Shown: positions 48,201-59,639, counted from the stretch's first letter. The stretch: DNA of 64,000 nucleotides from Pyrrhosoma nymphula (GCA_963573305.1 OY754332.1:144515977-144579976), one strand, 5' to 3'. Numbers and translations are program-made. Notes: generated by a model from the sequence alone, not told the origin.

Positions 48201-49980
48201 GAAACCCCGTACAAGGGTGTGTTTTTTTCCCGCATCCATAATAAAATCGGTTCATTGGAAGCAGCGGACGATCTACCCTTGACCAGGGCTGAAATAAAGT
48301 TTGAATACAAGCGCAAGTATTATTTAAGAAAAACTTCTGACCGCGCGAGTTTCAGGGTGGTATGGAGGATTTAATTTTAATCTTGAAATTTATTTGTAGA
48401 ACTGAGTGAAGCGACAACATCCGATACTACCGCCGAGCTGATAGGTGTCAACATTATCTCTTCCCACGTGCTATTGAAGACTACGGAACACACAGACATA
48501 AAAACTCTCTTAACATATAATTTACAGACGTACTTCCCTCATTCAATTCATTTTTCATATTCTGATGTTATATCATAGCTGGTGTCCTTAAACCAGCTCT
48601 TGCCGAGGCTTGGAGAGAATTTATGTGTGTGGAAGTATTTCACACTCAAATGTACATCATAAATCGGGTTTATTCCTGCTAGCGATGTGATTATTATACA
48701 CATTTCTATGCATTTATGTATTCGAAAAATCAAGCCAAATACAAATAGGGATGTATGCGCATTAGTTCAAACACATTGTTCATGCTTTGCGCAGTTCGTG
48801 ATCATGATAGGAAGCGCCTCTAATTCAAATGCAACATAAATACATATTCAATAATGCCTTTACGAAGTAATTAAAGCAAATACGAAAAAATAGCTTGCGT
48901 CATGTTAGAATTATGCTGCATAGTAGGGACGTGAACCGATTATTATTTTTCTGTGAATTAGGGCATAAAAATGAAATTTAGTGACTAATTACTTAGTCAC
49001 GCGCAATTTCAAATACGCGATACTTGAACTCCACAAACACTATCAGAAGTTTTTTCATGAATTTCACATTTAAAAATGGGCTGCCATGCTTGGTGACGTC
49101 GAGAAGCAGTATTGCGTAATTATGTTTGTAAAAAAATATATGCCCAAGGTTAATAATGTTTTGCATAATTAACAACGGAGCAGCCGGAACTTGCACACGA
49201 GAACAAGGCAAATCATTTGATAAAATTGTAGTTAATGGCTTCAATAAAAGTGACCTGTTGTTGGGAAAATGCAATTTGTGTTAGTGTTCCAACGTTACAT
49301 GAATGGAAATGGAGTACCTGCGACAGTACGAAAAGTTGAATACAGCCCAAATAAGAGAAGTAAAGTCAAACTCGTAAGTTATAAATTGTTAACGTAGTCC
49401 ATGCTTACAAACAGAACATAGAAAAAATGCGGTTAGATGCTTACTGCCTCGTGGCGTCAAAATCAAAGTCAACATGGCAACGTGCCTTATTCAGGGCAGT
49501 GTCAAAACATATTCTAAATCGTTGTATAGCTAACTTAACGTTTTAAATATTATTACTGATTACCGTCGGCATTTCTTTTCCGATATAAATTCTTGATTGG
49601 CAAACTAATGAAATATTAATACCAACACGATTTGAGACTATTTCGGTCAAAAATACTCAATAAGTGTTATTTCCAAAAACATGTAGGTATTGACGAGGAG
49701 AAACATAACTGAAATGACAGTAATAAACTACAGTACATGTATAACATAGCTCCAGAACCAGATTTGATCACTTAAGGATCAAAATGCACATCGCTCGCAT
49801 GTGGATAGATTAGACCTGACATCAATAAATATGACGTTCAAGTGAAAATTAAATAATTGGTAGTTTAGTTATAAATAATCCTTGCGAGGAACGAGACATA
49901 TCATTAAAAACAGTGGTGGTCTTCCTTCCCTCAGCGATGCATAATTTGACTGAACCCTTAAAAGCGCGGAGCAGCATGTG
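42201..49980. other. Long unassigned AT-rich stretch
   Basis: Apart from a terminal-repeat fragment at 43938-43972, no gene or repeat is recognised. GAGTTTGAAACCCC near 48196-48209 resembles a B box, without a clear A box. Open frames (43438-43686, 44165-44374, 47886-48137, 48993-49274 minus) are short and without motif. Confidence 0.35.
43938..43972 (+). repeat. Fragment of the 18.0-18.35-kb terminal repeat
   Basis: AACTAAACGCCGTGGAAACC followed by TTTGGATCAATATCC resembles GAGAAACGCCGTGGAAACCT CAGATCCAAT at 18316-18344, the right end of the palindromic element. Confidence 0.5.
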
Positions 49981-49981
49981 A

Positions 49982-49995
49982 TCTGCCATCTAGTG
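49982..49995 (-). promoter_or_regulatory. CTCF-like core motif
   Basis: The minus strand reads CACTAGATGGCAGA, close to the conserved CTCF core (CCAC/CTAG-GTGGCAG type). A single motif match in 64 kb is weak evidence; a second, opposite-strand match is at 51933. Confidence 0.3.
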
Positions 49996-50199
49996 AATTT
50001 TGTAGAAATTATATTTTTCAGGTGTAATAATGCATTAGAGTACAGTTACGTTAGGCATGAAATAAAGCTGTTTCGAAACATTATTTCGTCTTTAAAAGTA
50101 CCTAAGTAACAAGATAATCAAAGGTGTTTTATTGCAGCTGAATTTAATCACAAAACGGAAGAATTTAAATAACTTCTTTAACTCCACTAGTATTTATTA

Positions 50200-50241
50200 T
50201 CAAGACCCGGGTTTCAACACTTGGTTTCATCTTCAGGTGAC
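50200..50241 (-). ncRNA. Hammerhead-like motif (left arm)
   Basis: On minus: CTGAAGA (50230-50236), extra T, GAAAC...GTGTT helix II (one imperfect pair), GAAA (50212-50215), palindromic ACCCGGGT as helix III, then C and TTGAT. Helix I is partly decayed compared with the right arm. Confidence 0.55.
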
Positions 50242-50284
50242 ATCTTCAGATGACACCAAGTGTTGAAACCCGGGTCGTGATAGT
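50239..50284 (+). ncRNA. Hammerhead-like motif (right arm)
   Basis: CTTCAGA (50244-50250) occupies the CUGANGA position with changes. Then T, helix II GACAC/GTGTT, GAAA (50265-50268), ACCCGGGT and C. The left arm's GTCAC before CTGAAGA would pair with GTGAT after GTC here (50276-50280), so the two arms together show the ancestral helix I. Confidence 0.5.
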
Positions 50285-50296
50285 AAATACTAGTGG

Positions 50297-50442
50297 AAAA
50301 TTCAAAGACCTGCGGAACTAGCCGCGCAGTAACTTGAACGGAGTCACCCGCTAGTGGTCACACACAATTGTGTGGAATTCACAGTGAACAAATCATTCCA
50401 GTCCAGGCGAATGATTTTTTCACTGTGAATTATACACAATTG
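50297..50442 (+). mobile_element. 146-bp SINE with 11-bp target-site duplication
   Basis: AATACTAGTGG is present at 50286-50296 and 50443-50453, and only once in the uninterrupted left arm of the surrounding palindrome. That defines the insertion exactly. The insert includes CTAGCCGCGCAGTAACTTG (A-box-like), a fold-back of GGAATTCACAGTGAA with TTCACTGTGAATT, and CCAGTCCAGGCGAATGATTT near the end. The same end segment occurs at 23.78 kb. Confidence 0.8.
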
Positions 50443-50905
50443 AATACTAGTGGAGTTAACCAAGTTATTTTAATTCTTCCGTTTTGTGATTAAATTCCCC
50501 CAAATTACGCCTACAACCGTTTCCTTTGTTAATTACAAAAGTTAGGACACCCTGTTTTGACTATTCAAGGGAAGTATGTCAAGATATTTTACGAAATAAT
50601 CCTTTAAACGCGCTTCCCCCAATCTCACAATCAAATTTCCCCAATTTTAAGTAATCACAGAATATTGCATTCGTCAACTAATTTTTATCATTAGCGTATT
50701 GATTTTACTTCTGATTAGCTTAGTTATTAGGAGAAGATAGCATTCAAGTGAAAAAAAATAGCAGATGATTATCGTTATTCTCTCGAGTTCACTCTCAGGT
50801 TCGACAGCTAAAATTCTTGAATGAAGGCGCAAGAGAGAAAAAACGTTTAGACTTAGGTCAACACATAACCCGTCACGCGCCGTTCCCATTGCGGGTGGGC
50901 TCGCT

Positions 50906-51725
50906 CTAAACAACTCTCGGTTTGCCTGTAAGGCTGACTCTGATTTTATAATTTCCTCCGTACTGCCCTATCTTTGCATGTCTCTTTTGCTTCGGTGAAA
51001 CTCGTGCATTACACGGTCTCCTATTCTTAAGACTGTTAGTATTCCTCCTCCTTAGGGTCTCTCCCACCACCTTTACCCTTGACTTTCTCGGTCTATCCCT
51101 TCCTCTCACACCAGTCACTCCTCCGTCATAACTCTGCTTCGGTATTCGACTCTCATCTTTACCCGACATCTCGAAATGGTTAAAGCAACGAAGCACGCTC
51201 ATTTCGTACAGGTCCATTGCCTGAGCATCCATTTCTTATTATTTCATCATCCACTCATACCTAACCCTATCCCTTATGCGTTTAACGCGCCCACGTCTCA
51301 GAAACCATATACTCTCAACATTTAGCCTACTCTTGTTTATCCTGGAATACCGAATTTTCACTCACGTACACTTAATTGGGTAAGAGTAGGTCCCTGTAGT
51401 TTTTTGCTCCCATACATACATTCTCCCTACGGCTTTTCTTTCCGCATTCGCACACCTCAATCTCTTCATCTATCCTCCCATATTTCACAAACATTCGGCT
51501 ATGATACACAAAGTCAGTCACTTGCTTAAGTATTTCTCCATTTACTCTCATCATAAATAATTTTTTTCATTATCTTTCTTAAAAGCCTTTGGCCTTTCAC
51601 GCATTTACACTCCGTTCCATTCTCTCTGCTGCATCACAAAAGTTGTCCAGGAGCCTCTATAACTCCTGTGGGTGCTTAGACAGAAGCGCAGCATCATCGA
51701 CGACAGTAGTACTCGCACATTTACG
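50906..51725 (-). mobile_element. Minus-strand LINE 3' part
   Basis: On minus: VVDDAALLS at RT motif C (~51710-51680; YADD position), RLLDNFCDAAERMERSVNA (~51660-51605), RVNGEILKQVTDFVYHSRMF then KYGRIDEEIE (51549-51465), MDLYEMSVLRCFNHFEM (~51217-51165) and RGRDRPRKSRVKVV, RRRNTNSLKNRR toward the end. The order and pattern match the 32.5-33.4-kb LINE, a second LINE lineage distinct from copies A and B. The two open frames here (50906-51232, 51372-51554) are pieces of it, separated by stops. Confidence 0.75.
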
Positions 51726-51931
51726 TCTATAACAATTATGCCGACAATGCTACTGCAAGCACCTCTAAAAATGTATCCATATCCCTTTTATCTATGATCG
51801 AAAATTTTCCTTTTTGATATGAGCAAATTTTGATTCAGTATTGCATGCATTATACTTTTTACGAACGCCATTTCAATTTCTTAGTTAGATGCCCGTGGTG
51901 TGAAGACGTTTAGAAATTGTTTGCTTCAACC

Positions 51932-51946
51932 ACCACTAGATGGCGA
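51932..51946 (+). promoter_or_regulatory. CTCF-like core motif
   Basis: ACCACTAGATGGCGA fits the CTCF core. Together with the minus-strand match at 49982 it forms a divergent pair about 1.9 kb apart, flanking a Penelope terminus and a LINE. Confidence 0.3.
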
Positions 51947-51949
51947 GTC

Positions 51950-54560
51950 GGTAGGGATAGAAATATACACATTAGCTATAATCGTGTAGACGCTACATGC
52001 AAGGTACCATGTCGTACTTTGGGCCACGATTGTTCTTCCTTGTTCATAACATTGTCTTGAACGTGTAACCTGAAGCACTCGTGAGATTTAGTACTAAGAA
52101 TACTAGTTTGTGGTGGCCGTGTCAAAAGTTTCTTTGCTAGAATAGCATATATTATCGCGAATTAAATCACACAACTTACCATTTTATAATGTGCCAATGG
52201 GGATGTGTACAATTTTTACGGGTTTATTATTTTTCTCTACTAAAATAAAAATTTGTATTATATTTTTACTTTTGTAACGGATAAAGTGTAATTCGTGCTT
52301 CATAGTAACAAAAAGAAGGGGGAATTTAAATGTTTTGTAAACTTAGAAGCCGACATATTACAGAGCCACATGGGTTGTCACACTATTGAAAAATGTTGTA
52401 TTGCACAATTTTTAGATTTATTTTACTCAGTTGTCTCCTGATCCGTTAACCAACGAAAAGTGCGCATTGGTTTACTGCTAATCATTATGAAACAATTACA
52501 CTTCATGCTGGAAAGAGCTTGATATTTTGTATTCGCTATATTAATTTTGGCATGTTAGCGTTTTGAAATGCCGCAGTATGAAAGAGGAATGTAGCTGTGC
52601 GTTATGTTTACTTTTTCAACAGTGGAGGCCTAGAGTTCTATCGTAAAAAAGTGTGTGAGTCAAGCACCTGGGTGATATGTTAATGTGCGGGATTGGTGTC
52701 AGTCTACTGCTGATGATGTATTGGCCAATTTCAACGGATATCTTAATCAGTGGCAGACTAACGCCAGCGCAAAAACCGAACTTTTTGTATAGCTTCCTGT
52801 GAAAATTTGTCAGAGGAGGAGTTTTGCTGGTTATGATTGCCGTTTCTTTATAACGACAAGAATCAGGGTTGTATTGATCCAGACGACCTACAGCCATGTT
52901 TCTGATTAACTCTGAGTTAGTCCAACGCTATCAATGAGACAGCAAAAATATTTCTGAAAATTATTCCAAAGGCTACCTCAGTAAATAACTTAATCGAATG
53001 GGTGACATGACCGCAGATTGGGCGAATATATTCCGTTTGTGCCACCAGAAAGATTTTTCCGGAGGAAAATTATTAACGATACTCATTTCGAATGATTCGC
53101 ATATTTGATTTATTTTAACCGCCTGCCAGCATATACCATAAACCTCTTGCATTCATGCGAAGTCAGATACAACTCGTTTTTTTAGAATAGTTCAATTAGA
53201 ACTCTAAAATAAAAATAACTCTTTTACTAGAGCATCATATTATTGCCACAGTTATTTACAAACACGTTAAATAAGGTTAAAATTTTCTTTAGTTTGACCT
53301 CCACTCGTAGATTGTGCATGAATATGAATAGTTTGTAAGTGATAAGCTGCTGATTACCCGTTCTTTTTCTTATTAAAATAATATATCGATGACTGGAAAA
53401 TCGGCTTCAATTTACCGCAAAATTGGAAAGAGTAAAAGGCATCTACTTATAAAAATTTTGTAAATCGGAGTACTTTAGACATAATAAAACATTTTTACTG
53501 CCGAAAATGGTGAGATTAGAATAATTGAGTTAAAAAATGTAAAACAGAAAGAAAAGTACGGAAAAATGGCATGTTATCGTTTTTAAAATATATACCTTCG
53601 AACTAGGGCGATACGATTTTGAAGCCAACCAAACGTATCTGAGGTTCCCTCAACGGCTAAAAATAAAACCCGAAAACATAATGTTGCTTGTATTTCAAAG
53701 AAATATCCTTAATCAAACACTACGTTTAGGGGAGCCCAATGAAGAAAGTCTCAATCACATTGCTAAAGAAATTATTTGTTATATTTGCAACATAGTCACC
53801 CTCGCTTAGTATACGGCATTGAGTTATAGACGATATTTGAACCTAATTTTACGGAAATCAACTGCAATAAAGGTAAATACTAATTTATCTGTGAAAAGAT
53901 GTTTCCTGCAGCGGAAAAAGTTTTTACGACTCTACGCGAGTAAAATAGTATGCGACCTCCCATTGCCTTTGAGCTGAGGTCATTGTTGATGTAGGTATTG
54001 CCGGAATCAATAATTACTTTTTTCTATCTTTTCGGTTGCTATGGTGACCTTTTACGACATTAAATACCAAAATTGTGTTTTTTTGCTATTATGTTTTCTC
54101 AGAGCATATGAACCCTATTTGTTTAATTTTGTTAATTTTTGAGATTCCGTAAATTCCCAATTATCTAGAAATTAAAATAGTAATGTTCCACGGATAAAGG
54201 TGCTCTAACTACCTACCCCCTCCCCCCCTTCCCCGCTGTTGTATGGGAGCATTTTGGTCGGGGGAAGAAGGCATCACGAAGGTTGGCGACGGGCCGTGGG
54301 ACATTCCTCGAAGAACCTTATTGATTTTATGCATAATGATAACTTACTGCTGTGTACCTCCCAAAATCCCCCGGTAACCTGTAACAAAGTGTCTTATTTT
54401 CCAATGCTTATCCATTTCCCCCCTCCCCCCCTCGACGCGCCGCGGGACATCACTCCAACGAACTTTTGGTTTTCCACGTTTCAAATGTTAACCATATTCT
54501 AGTGTAACTAATACTCATCCATTCCTCCCTCCCCCCATGTATATATGCCACGATTTGCAA
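51950..54560. other. Unassigned stretch
   Basis: A 93-codon minus frame at 52616-52897 has no recognised motif. Two C-rich tracts (54216-54234 and 54418-54430) stand out. Nothing else is recognised. Confidence 0.35.
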
Positions 54561-54565
54561 AGTTT

Positions 54566-54612
54566 ATGTACCTGATGATGATGTAGAGCATCGAAACCCG
54601 GGTCTTGTGCAT
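54566..54612 (+). ncRNA. Hammerhead-ribozyme-like motif, best-preserved core
   Basis: ATGTAC, CTGATGA (54572-54578, perfect core box), extra T, helix II GATG/CATC with a 5-base TAGAG loop, GAAA (54593-54596), palindromic ACCCGGGT, C at the cleavage site, TT, GTGCAT. ATGTAC pairs with GTGCAT (one G-U) to form helix I with a two-base TT bulge. The minimal palindromic helix III would favour pairing between two molecules. Confidence 0.7.
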
Positions 54613-54650
54613 CAATATTTATAAAAATTATTTAAATAGTTAAAGTTATA
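54566..54650 (+). mobile_element. Penelope-type terminal fragment
   Basis: GAAACCCGGGTCTTG (54593-54607) and the AT-rich TTTATAAA...TTATTTAAAT following it match the 50.14-50.24-kb arm read on minus. Only the end of the element is recognised; no coding part is adjacent. Confidence 0.55.
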
Positions 54651-55599
54651 AAAACAAGAATAAATCTTTGTCGGTGTAAAGTTGCAATTTAAATTTCTAC
54701 ATTATGTTGAAATTCCACAGCATTACGCCTCCCTTTCTGTCTATAAATTCTCAGATTGTTGTTATTTATATGAACATGTCACAATTTAAAATCGTGGGAA
54801 GGCGAGGACCGATCAGTTAGCGAAAAGAACTGTGAAGGCTTATGAAGGACGGAAAAACTCGTGTACCTGCCTGACATCCTCGGCCTGAAGCCATGGGAGC
54901 ACTGGCAAAATTATTGTCATCCAATTCACATCATATGTGTGAAGTAACCCAGATGAATGCTGGAGCATACCACGCTTCCGCATTCATATACACCGAGAAA
55001 ACCTACGAACAAAATAGTAGTGTTTGTCATTTGTTAGTGCGTTCTACGGGCTCAGAATTGGCCAGGCAGAGAACTGTAGGCAGATTCGGGTATTAAAGTA
55101 CTCTACTTTATTGGAATCACTCGTCAACGCGTATTCCTATGGAGCCTAAGGCGTATTTGTTGTGACATATAAGGAAAATAAGAAATTGTGTAGTTTTTTA
55201 TAATGACTAGCGTACTTTAAAATCAGCTATTTTCAAGCCTTATGCATTTTATACTACTTAATGGAAAACCTCCCGATTTTGTATGAATAGTCTTTAATAA
55301 TGAGTTACAATAATGCTTAAACCTTGCTTGCACTTGCATGCAAATATATTGTTAAAAAGGAATACATTTCATTAAAATGAACGGAGATGATTATAAGTCT
55401 ATTTAGTCAAAATTCATAACTAAATTATCATTTACTTTTGCCTCTAGGTACATGGGCTAAGATAAGAGTCCAGAAATCCGAGAATAGGTTCTTTTCGTCG
55501 TGAGGATGCTTTCCTTTCCACATTTGGATTTCATCTTTACATTAGTTTCAACTATCTGTTCCGACAGTGAGTAGATTGGAATCTTTATTCCTATAAATG

Positions 55600-55870
55600 C
55601 GTGTTTTATATTTCTGAGACATTTCCTTTGGACTATAAGTTGATTGATTCCAAGATTAGCAGGTGTCATGGATTTTGGATTTGTGGAAAAAACTTTCACT
55701 CAGTTCCCCTGAATTTTCATTTGCTCGTCATCTTCTGTAGTGAAGAAAATAAATTCAATGTCAGGATTATTCCACTCAACGCTCCGCGTATTTCTTCTTA
55801 GTGGATACGAGTATACATTTCAGTGAAATAGTCTAGTGAACACGGAGGCTATATTTCTAAGAGATTTTCA
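55600..55870 (+). repeat. Diverged coding-like repeat, copy 1
   Basis: The plus strand is open over 55601-55801 and reads ...HSVPLNFHLLVIF...KFNVRIIPLNAP. The second copy near 62860-63060 has KVNVKNIPLKAL at the same place, preceded by similar DNA (TAGC(A/G)G(A/G)TGTCA(C/T)GG), and both continue into ATAT(A/G)T...TTCCAGT/TTTCAGT. Amino-acid similarity within shared DNA suggests a formerly coding repeat. Host gene family or TE origin is undecided. Confidence 0.4.
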
Positions 55871-57564
55871 GTTAACCACGGGTTAGATAAAGTATCGCAC
55901 ATGTTGATATCAATGCCTTTTAATTTGAAGCAAAATATCCACGAATTTCCGCTACCCCCGCTAAACCACATCCCCAACAGATTCCCCAGATTTCCGTAAT
56001 GTTCTCTATCAAGTAGGTAGTACAGTAAGTCCTCGGTTTACACTCGGAGATACGTGCTGAAGAAGTGCAACGTATATCGAAACGACATAAAACGGAACAA
56101 GATTTCCGTGACCACTTTAATTCAATTATTTACCAAGGATAAATTTGACTGTCGCATGCCTCCCTTGATAGAAGTTTTTAATGCTCGTATTCATAATAAA
56201 GTAAAATACTTTGCACTTTATTAAAATATTTAATTATGTTGTACATATATTATGTGATGTGATGTCTCGCCGGTTTACGGCATTTTCAGGTACAGAATCT
56301 TTAAATCACAGATACACGGCAACGTCTTTTTTTCGTCTGCATGTTAAAACAAATAACTTTTTTTAAAGTTGTAACTTTTACGGCTATAAATATAGGACTA
56401 GTACAAACTTAGTTTAAAAAAAGATTAAAGTTGTGATGAAGCCCTGTGATCAGACTTGAATTTTGTAATGCACACTCCATTTTTCTCCAATACGCACTTT
56501 TATGCTTCTAATCTGGACACTGACAGTTGGATAGCAATGTACGTGGCATACGCATTTAGCATTGTATTCCATGAAAGTAACTACTCTTATTTAATTTCGA
56601 GAAGTAACTGCTCTTATTTAATTTCCAAACTTTTTCGAACGTTTTTTTTTTAATTTATGATTTCGCATGATTTACAGAATCCGCTATACATCAAAGAAGA
56701 TCGTCCATAACTGATTGAGATGATTTTACGATTCCATGATAAGCAAATGAAGTTCAACCACAATCTTGAAATGGGGCAGCACATTACAACAAATGCATAT
56801 GGTGGTTACCGAGGTTACACACAAAATTTACGGTGGCAGAGTAGTAGAGCGAGAGAATCTATAAAGTTAGAAGAGGACTGTCCTCGAAAAGATTGCTGTC
56901 CTGCCCAACGGTTGCTGTGCTTGGAAAACGGGAATAAAGCGTGAATTTGAGCACAGGAGGGGACGTAGGGAGAAGGAACAGGTTCATCGTCGATTAAAGA
57001 CCCGTATGAGCCATTACTAAATTACTGCGTACATCCTTTGCTGTCAATTTTTCCCTCAACCGTCATCTCGCTTACTCCACCGACTGCAGCCACGAACTTC
57101 TTGAGCGCTGGTTTGCCACAGAAATGCAAAATGCATAAACTACAAATCATGATTAACTGTTCAATAGGTGGAAAGTTATATTCATTGATGATATCACTAA
57201 AGAAAATAATGCTCTGCTGATGGTAGCAAAATATTTTGGCAAGAATAAATCATGGATTGCACTAAAGATAAATTTGTTAAAATAAAATCAATTTGTTCTT
57301 AAATGTATGCAATTTTATAAAGATGGGGCTTCCCAAGATAAAGATATCCCACCAATTGTTCTGAGATGTGCGTCAAATCGTTGTACCAATATCTTTTTCG
57401 GGAAAAAATCGGATAAAATTTGTCCGAAGGAGAAATTGTCACATAGATATTCTAATGCATATTCATGGCAAGAAGATACGCTACTCTCAGCGCTTTCACC
57501 TGCTCGGCACCTTCATTTTACTGTTTTGTGGAAAAAGAACGAAGGGTATGGAAGGGAACGAATG

Positions 57565-59200
57565 GGCTTAATTATTTTTGTATTCCCTGTAGCAGACCAA
57601 TGCGTCTTCAATCTGTTTGGGGCATTTTTTGAGTCTCTCCAAACTGGAATCATCCTCTGTAAAAATGTTTACTCCTGCTTAAATTGGGCTGTAGGCATCA
57701 GACAAGTGTTTTGGTGTCAACTCTTTCTCGGGTGGTCCCTCAAGAGCAACGATGTCATCGGCATCTTGCCTTGTGGTCACTACAATTGTTGGTGAAGCTC
57801 CAAAAAGTCTTCCATTATTAATGCCTTTCCACTTGCGTTAATCAACATATTGACGTTATCTTCGTCCATTTCACTGAATCCAAATTCCTTCGCCAGCTAA
57901 ACAATTTGCTGTCAGATTTCTTTTTCAGGTGCATCTTGGAAGCGTCTAAGGTTTAGTGTTCAATGTGTCACCTCATACAATGAAGCACCCACGGCTTTGC
58001 TGGTGTTGTGCTCTTTCCGAAATTCGCGAACTAATCCCTGACTATTGGTTTTTTACTAGCTTATTCATCACTGGACAAACTTAATTAACTTCAAGTGTTG
58101 CTATGACACCTTGGTCCATTTGTTGGATCAGCGAAGTAGAATTTGGTGGAAGGAATACCAATATTGTCCGCGCAATCATCAACATTCACTGGATGTCCCG
58201 GGGCATTATATAAAACTAATAAAGCCTTATTTGTGAGACCATTTTCTTTGCAGTAGTTTTTCACCAAAGGTGTATTTCCTCCGCAGTACTTTTTCAGGAA
58301 TGGGTTGTCGCAGCTTTCACCTAAGGTGGAAAATGTGAGTGACCCATTTCTGAAAAGCTGTTGTCGTCATCCATGCTTTGCAAGATCTCTTCCATATTAC
58401 AGGATAGTCAGTCTTTGATCGATTTCTTAAAGCTATGGAATTTCCTGCCATGATATATTACAAGGGATTTTAATGCTACGTTACCCTCAGATTTTGCTCC
58501 TATGAGGAGTGTGAGGCAATCCACGCTTTGAAGCCAGGAGCGGCCCTCTCCTATTTCACAATGTATGTTCGTGTGGCCGTTCTTTTGCAGTATAAACGCG
58601 TTTCTTCAACCTGAACTACTTGCAGTGAGGTATAACTGCCTATTTCTATTGTTTCGTGTGGTTTTTCTAGGAATGGTTCTGCTGCTGCAGTGTTTGCACT
58701 CACTGCATCACCGGTAGCTTTGATACTATGTGGACTCTTTCGCCGCTTACAAACGTGCAAACCACCCACGACTTGCTTTGAAGGTGTATTCACTCCTCCT
58801 ACTTCCTCACTTCTCCTTTCTTAACACTTTTGCTTTTTCTCGTAAGTCCTTCCATAGTGATTTTGCCTTTTCCTAAATCACCATTAGACTTATTGGAATA
58901 TATCGCTCATTTTTGTCTTCGATCCGTATCATGAGAAATGCCTGCATATCCTTCATAGGTTTATCCCATCTCTTCATTGTTTTCGCGGAACTCCTTGGAA
59001 TTAAACTTTATACAGAGATGTTCATATTTTGTGAATTTGCATGAGTTGTTCGCTCGGTGGAATGTCCAATGTGCGGGCAATATCGGCACCTCGTTCTCCG
59101 ATTTCGAAACGGCGGAGAACCTCCAATTTCGCATCTAAATTGATTGCTTTACAAGGAATCTTTGCGTACCTTTGCTTTGCCCTGTAGGTTTATTATCCAT
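57565..59200 (-). pseudogene. Tigger/pogo-type DDE transposase, decayed
   Basis: On minus, in order: MDNK start context (59200), CENP-B-type helix-turn-helix AKLEVLRRFEIGERGADIAR followed by TLDIP (59130-59060), RIEDKNERYIPIS and KSLWKDLREKAK (~58925-58830), TFKASRGWFARL (~58790-58755), LTLLIGAKSEGNVALKSLVI then YHGRKF (58520-58435), LLVLYNAPGHPVNVDD (~58235-58185) where the usual DNAPGHP has Tyr for Asp, VFLPPNSTSLIQQMDQGVIA (58160-58100, third acidic residue present), and C-terminal HLSDAYSPI...GVNIFTEDD...QIEDALVCYREYKN (57690-57570). Many frameshifts and stops; the first Asp region is unreadable. Mobilised once by cut-and-paste into TA; terminal repeats were not located. Confidence 0.88.
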
Positions 59201-59483
59201 ATTTTTGGTTATCCGGTAACCTATGGATATCCGGTAACCTTAAAATCATATATTTTGTCTCTACTGAACTTTGCTACGAGGACGCAGAATTTTGTGTAGC
59301 TAACAAACGGTTCCGACAGAAACTCCACTGACTTATTTCTTGCCTCAAGAATATATTCAGCAGTAGTTACGAAAAGATGACCAACGAAATGCATATTGTA
59401 GTTATTTTATGATGATGGATCAATTTCTCGCAGGCCAAGGAGGGAGGGGAGCACACGGGATGTTTATTGGCTCAAATATCACT

Positions 59484-59506
59484 CACTCTCTCTCTCTCAA
59501 TATCAC
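59484..59506. repeat. CT-rich microsatellite
   Basis: A short CTCTCT run within CACTCACTCTCTCTCTCTCA and a further CACTCTCCTCCTC. Confidence 0.8.
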
Positions 59507-59639
59507 TCTCCTCCTCAAACCCATACTATTTATTTTTTGTAGGTGCTCGAACTGATGAGGTTTGAGACGGTCTCAACATAGACCTGAGACAGACACACCT
59601 GTAAACGAGATTCAAATGTTTGTCATCATCAAATGTTTG

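Larger units (their letters stand above)
50140..50497. mobile_element. Palindromic Penelope-type terminus interrupted by a SINE
   Basis: The left arm 50140-50237 is the inverted copy of 50243-50296 continued at 50454-50497: GAATTTAATCACAAAACGGA / TTCCGTTTTGTGATTAAATTC outside, CACTAGTATTTA / TAAATACTAGTG midway, and GACCCGGGTTTCAACACTTGG / CCAAGTGTTGAAACCCGGGTC inside. The right arm is split by the SINE at 50297-50442; the left arm gives the uninterrupted order. GAAACCCGGGTCTTG and the following AT-rich TTTAAAT segment also resemble 54593-54640. Each arm carries a hammerhead-like core. Confidence 0.75.

Noticed and set aside
54893..55096. 67-codon plus-strand frame with ATG
   Set aside because: No recognised motif or neighbouring exon signal; could be chance, so not listed as a gene.
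57307..57795. 162-codon plus-strand frame
   Set aside because: Antisense to the C-terminal part of the Tigger relic; the minus strand carries the recognisable protein blocks.
59544..59590. CTGATGAGG followed by a GAGAC/GTCTC stem, resembling a hammerhead start
   Set aside because: No GAAA after helix II and no plausible helix III or cleavage site.
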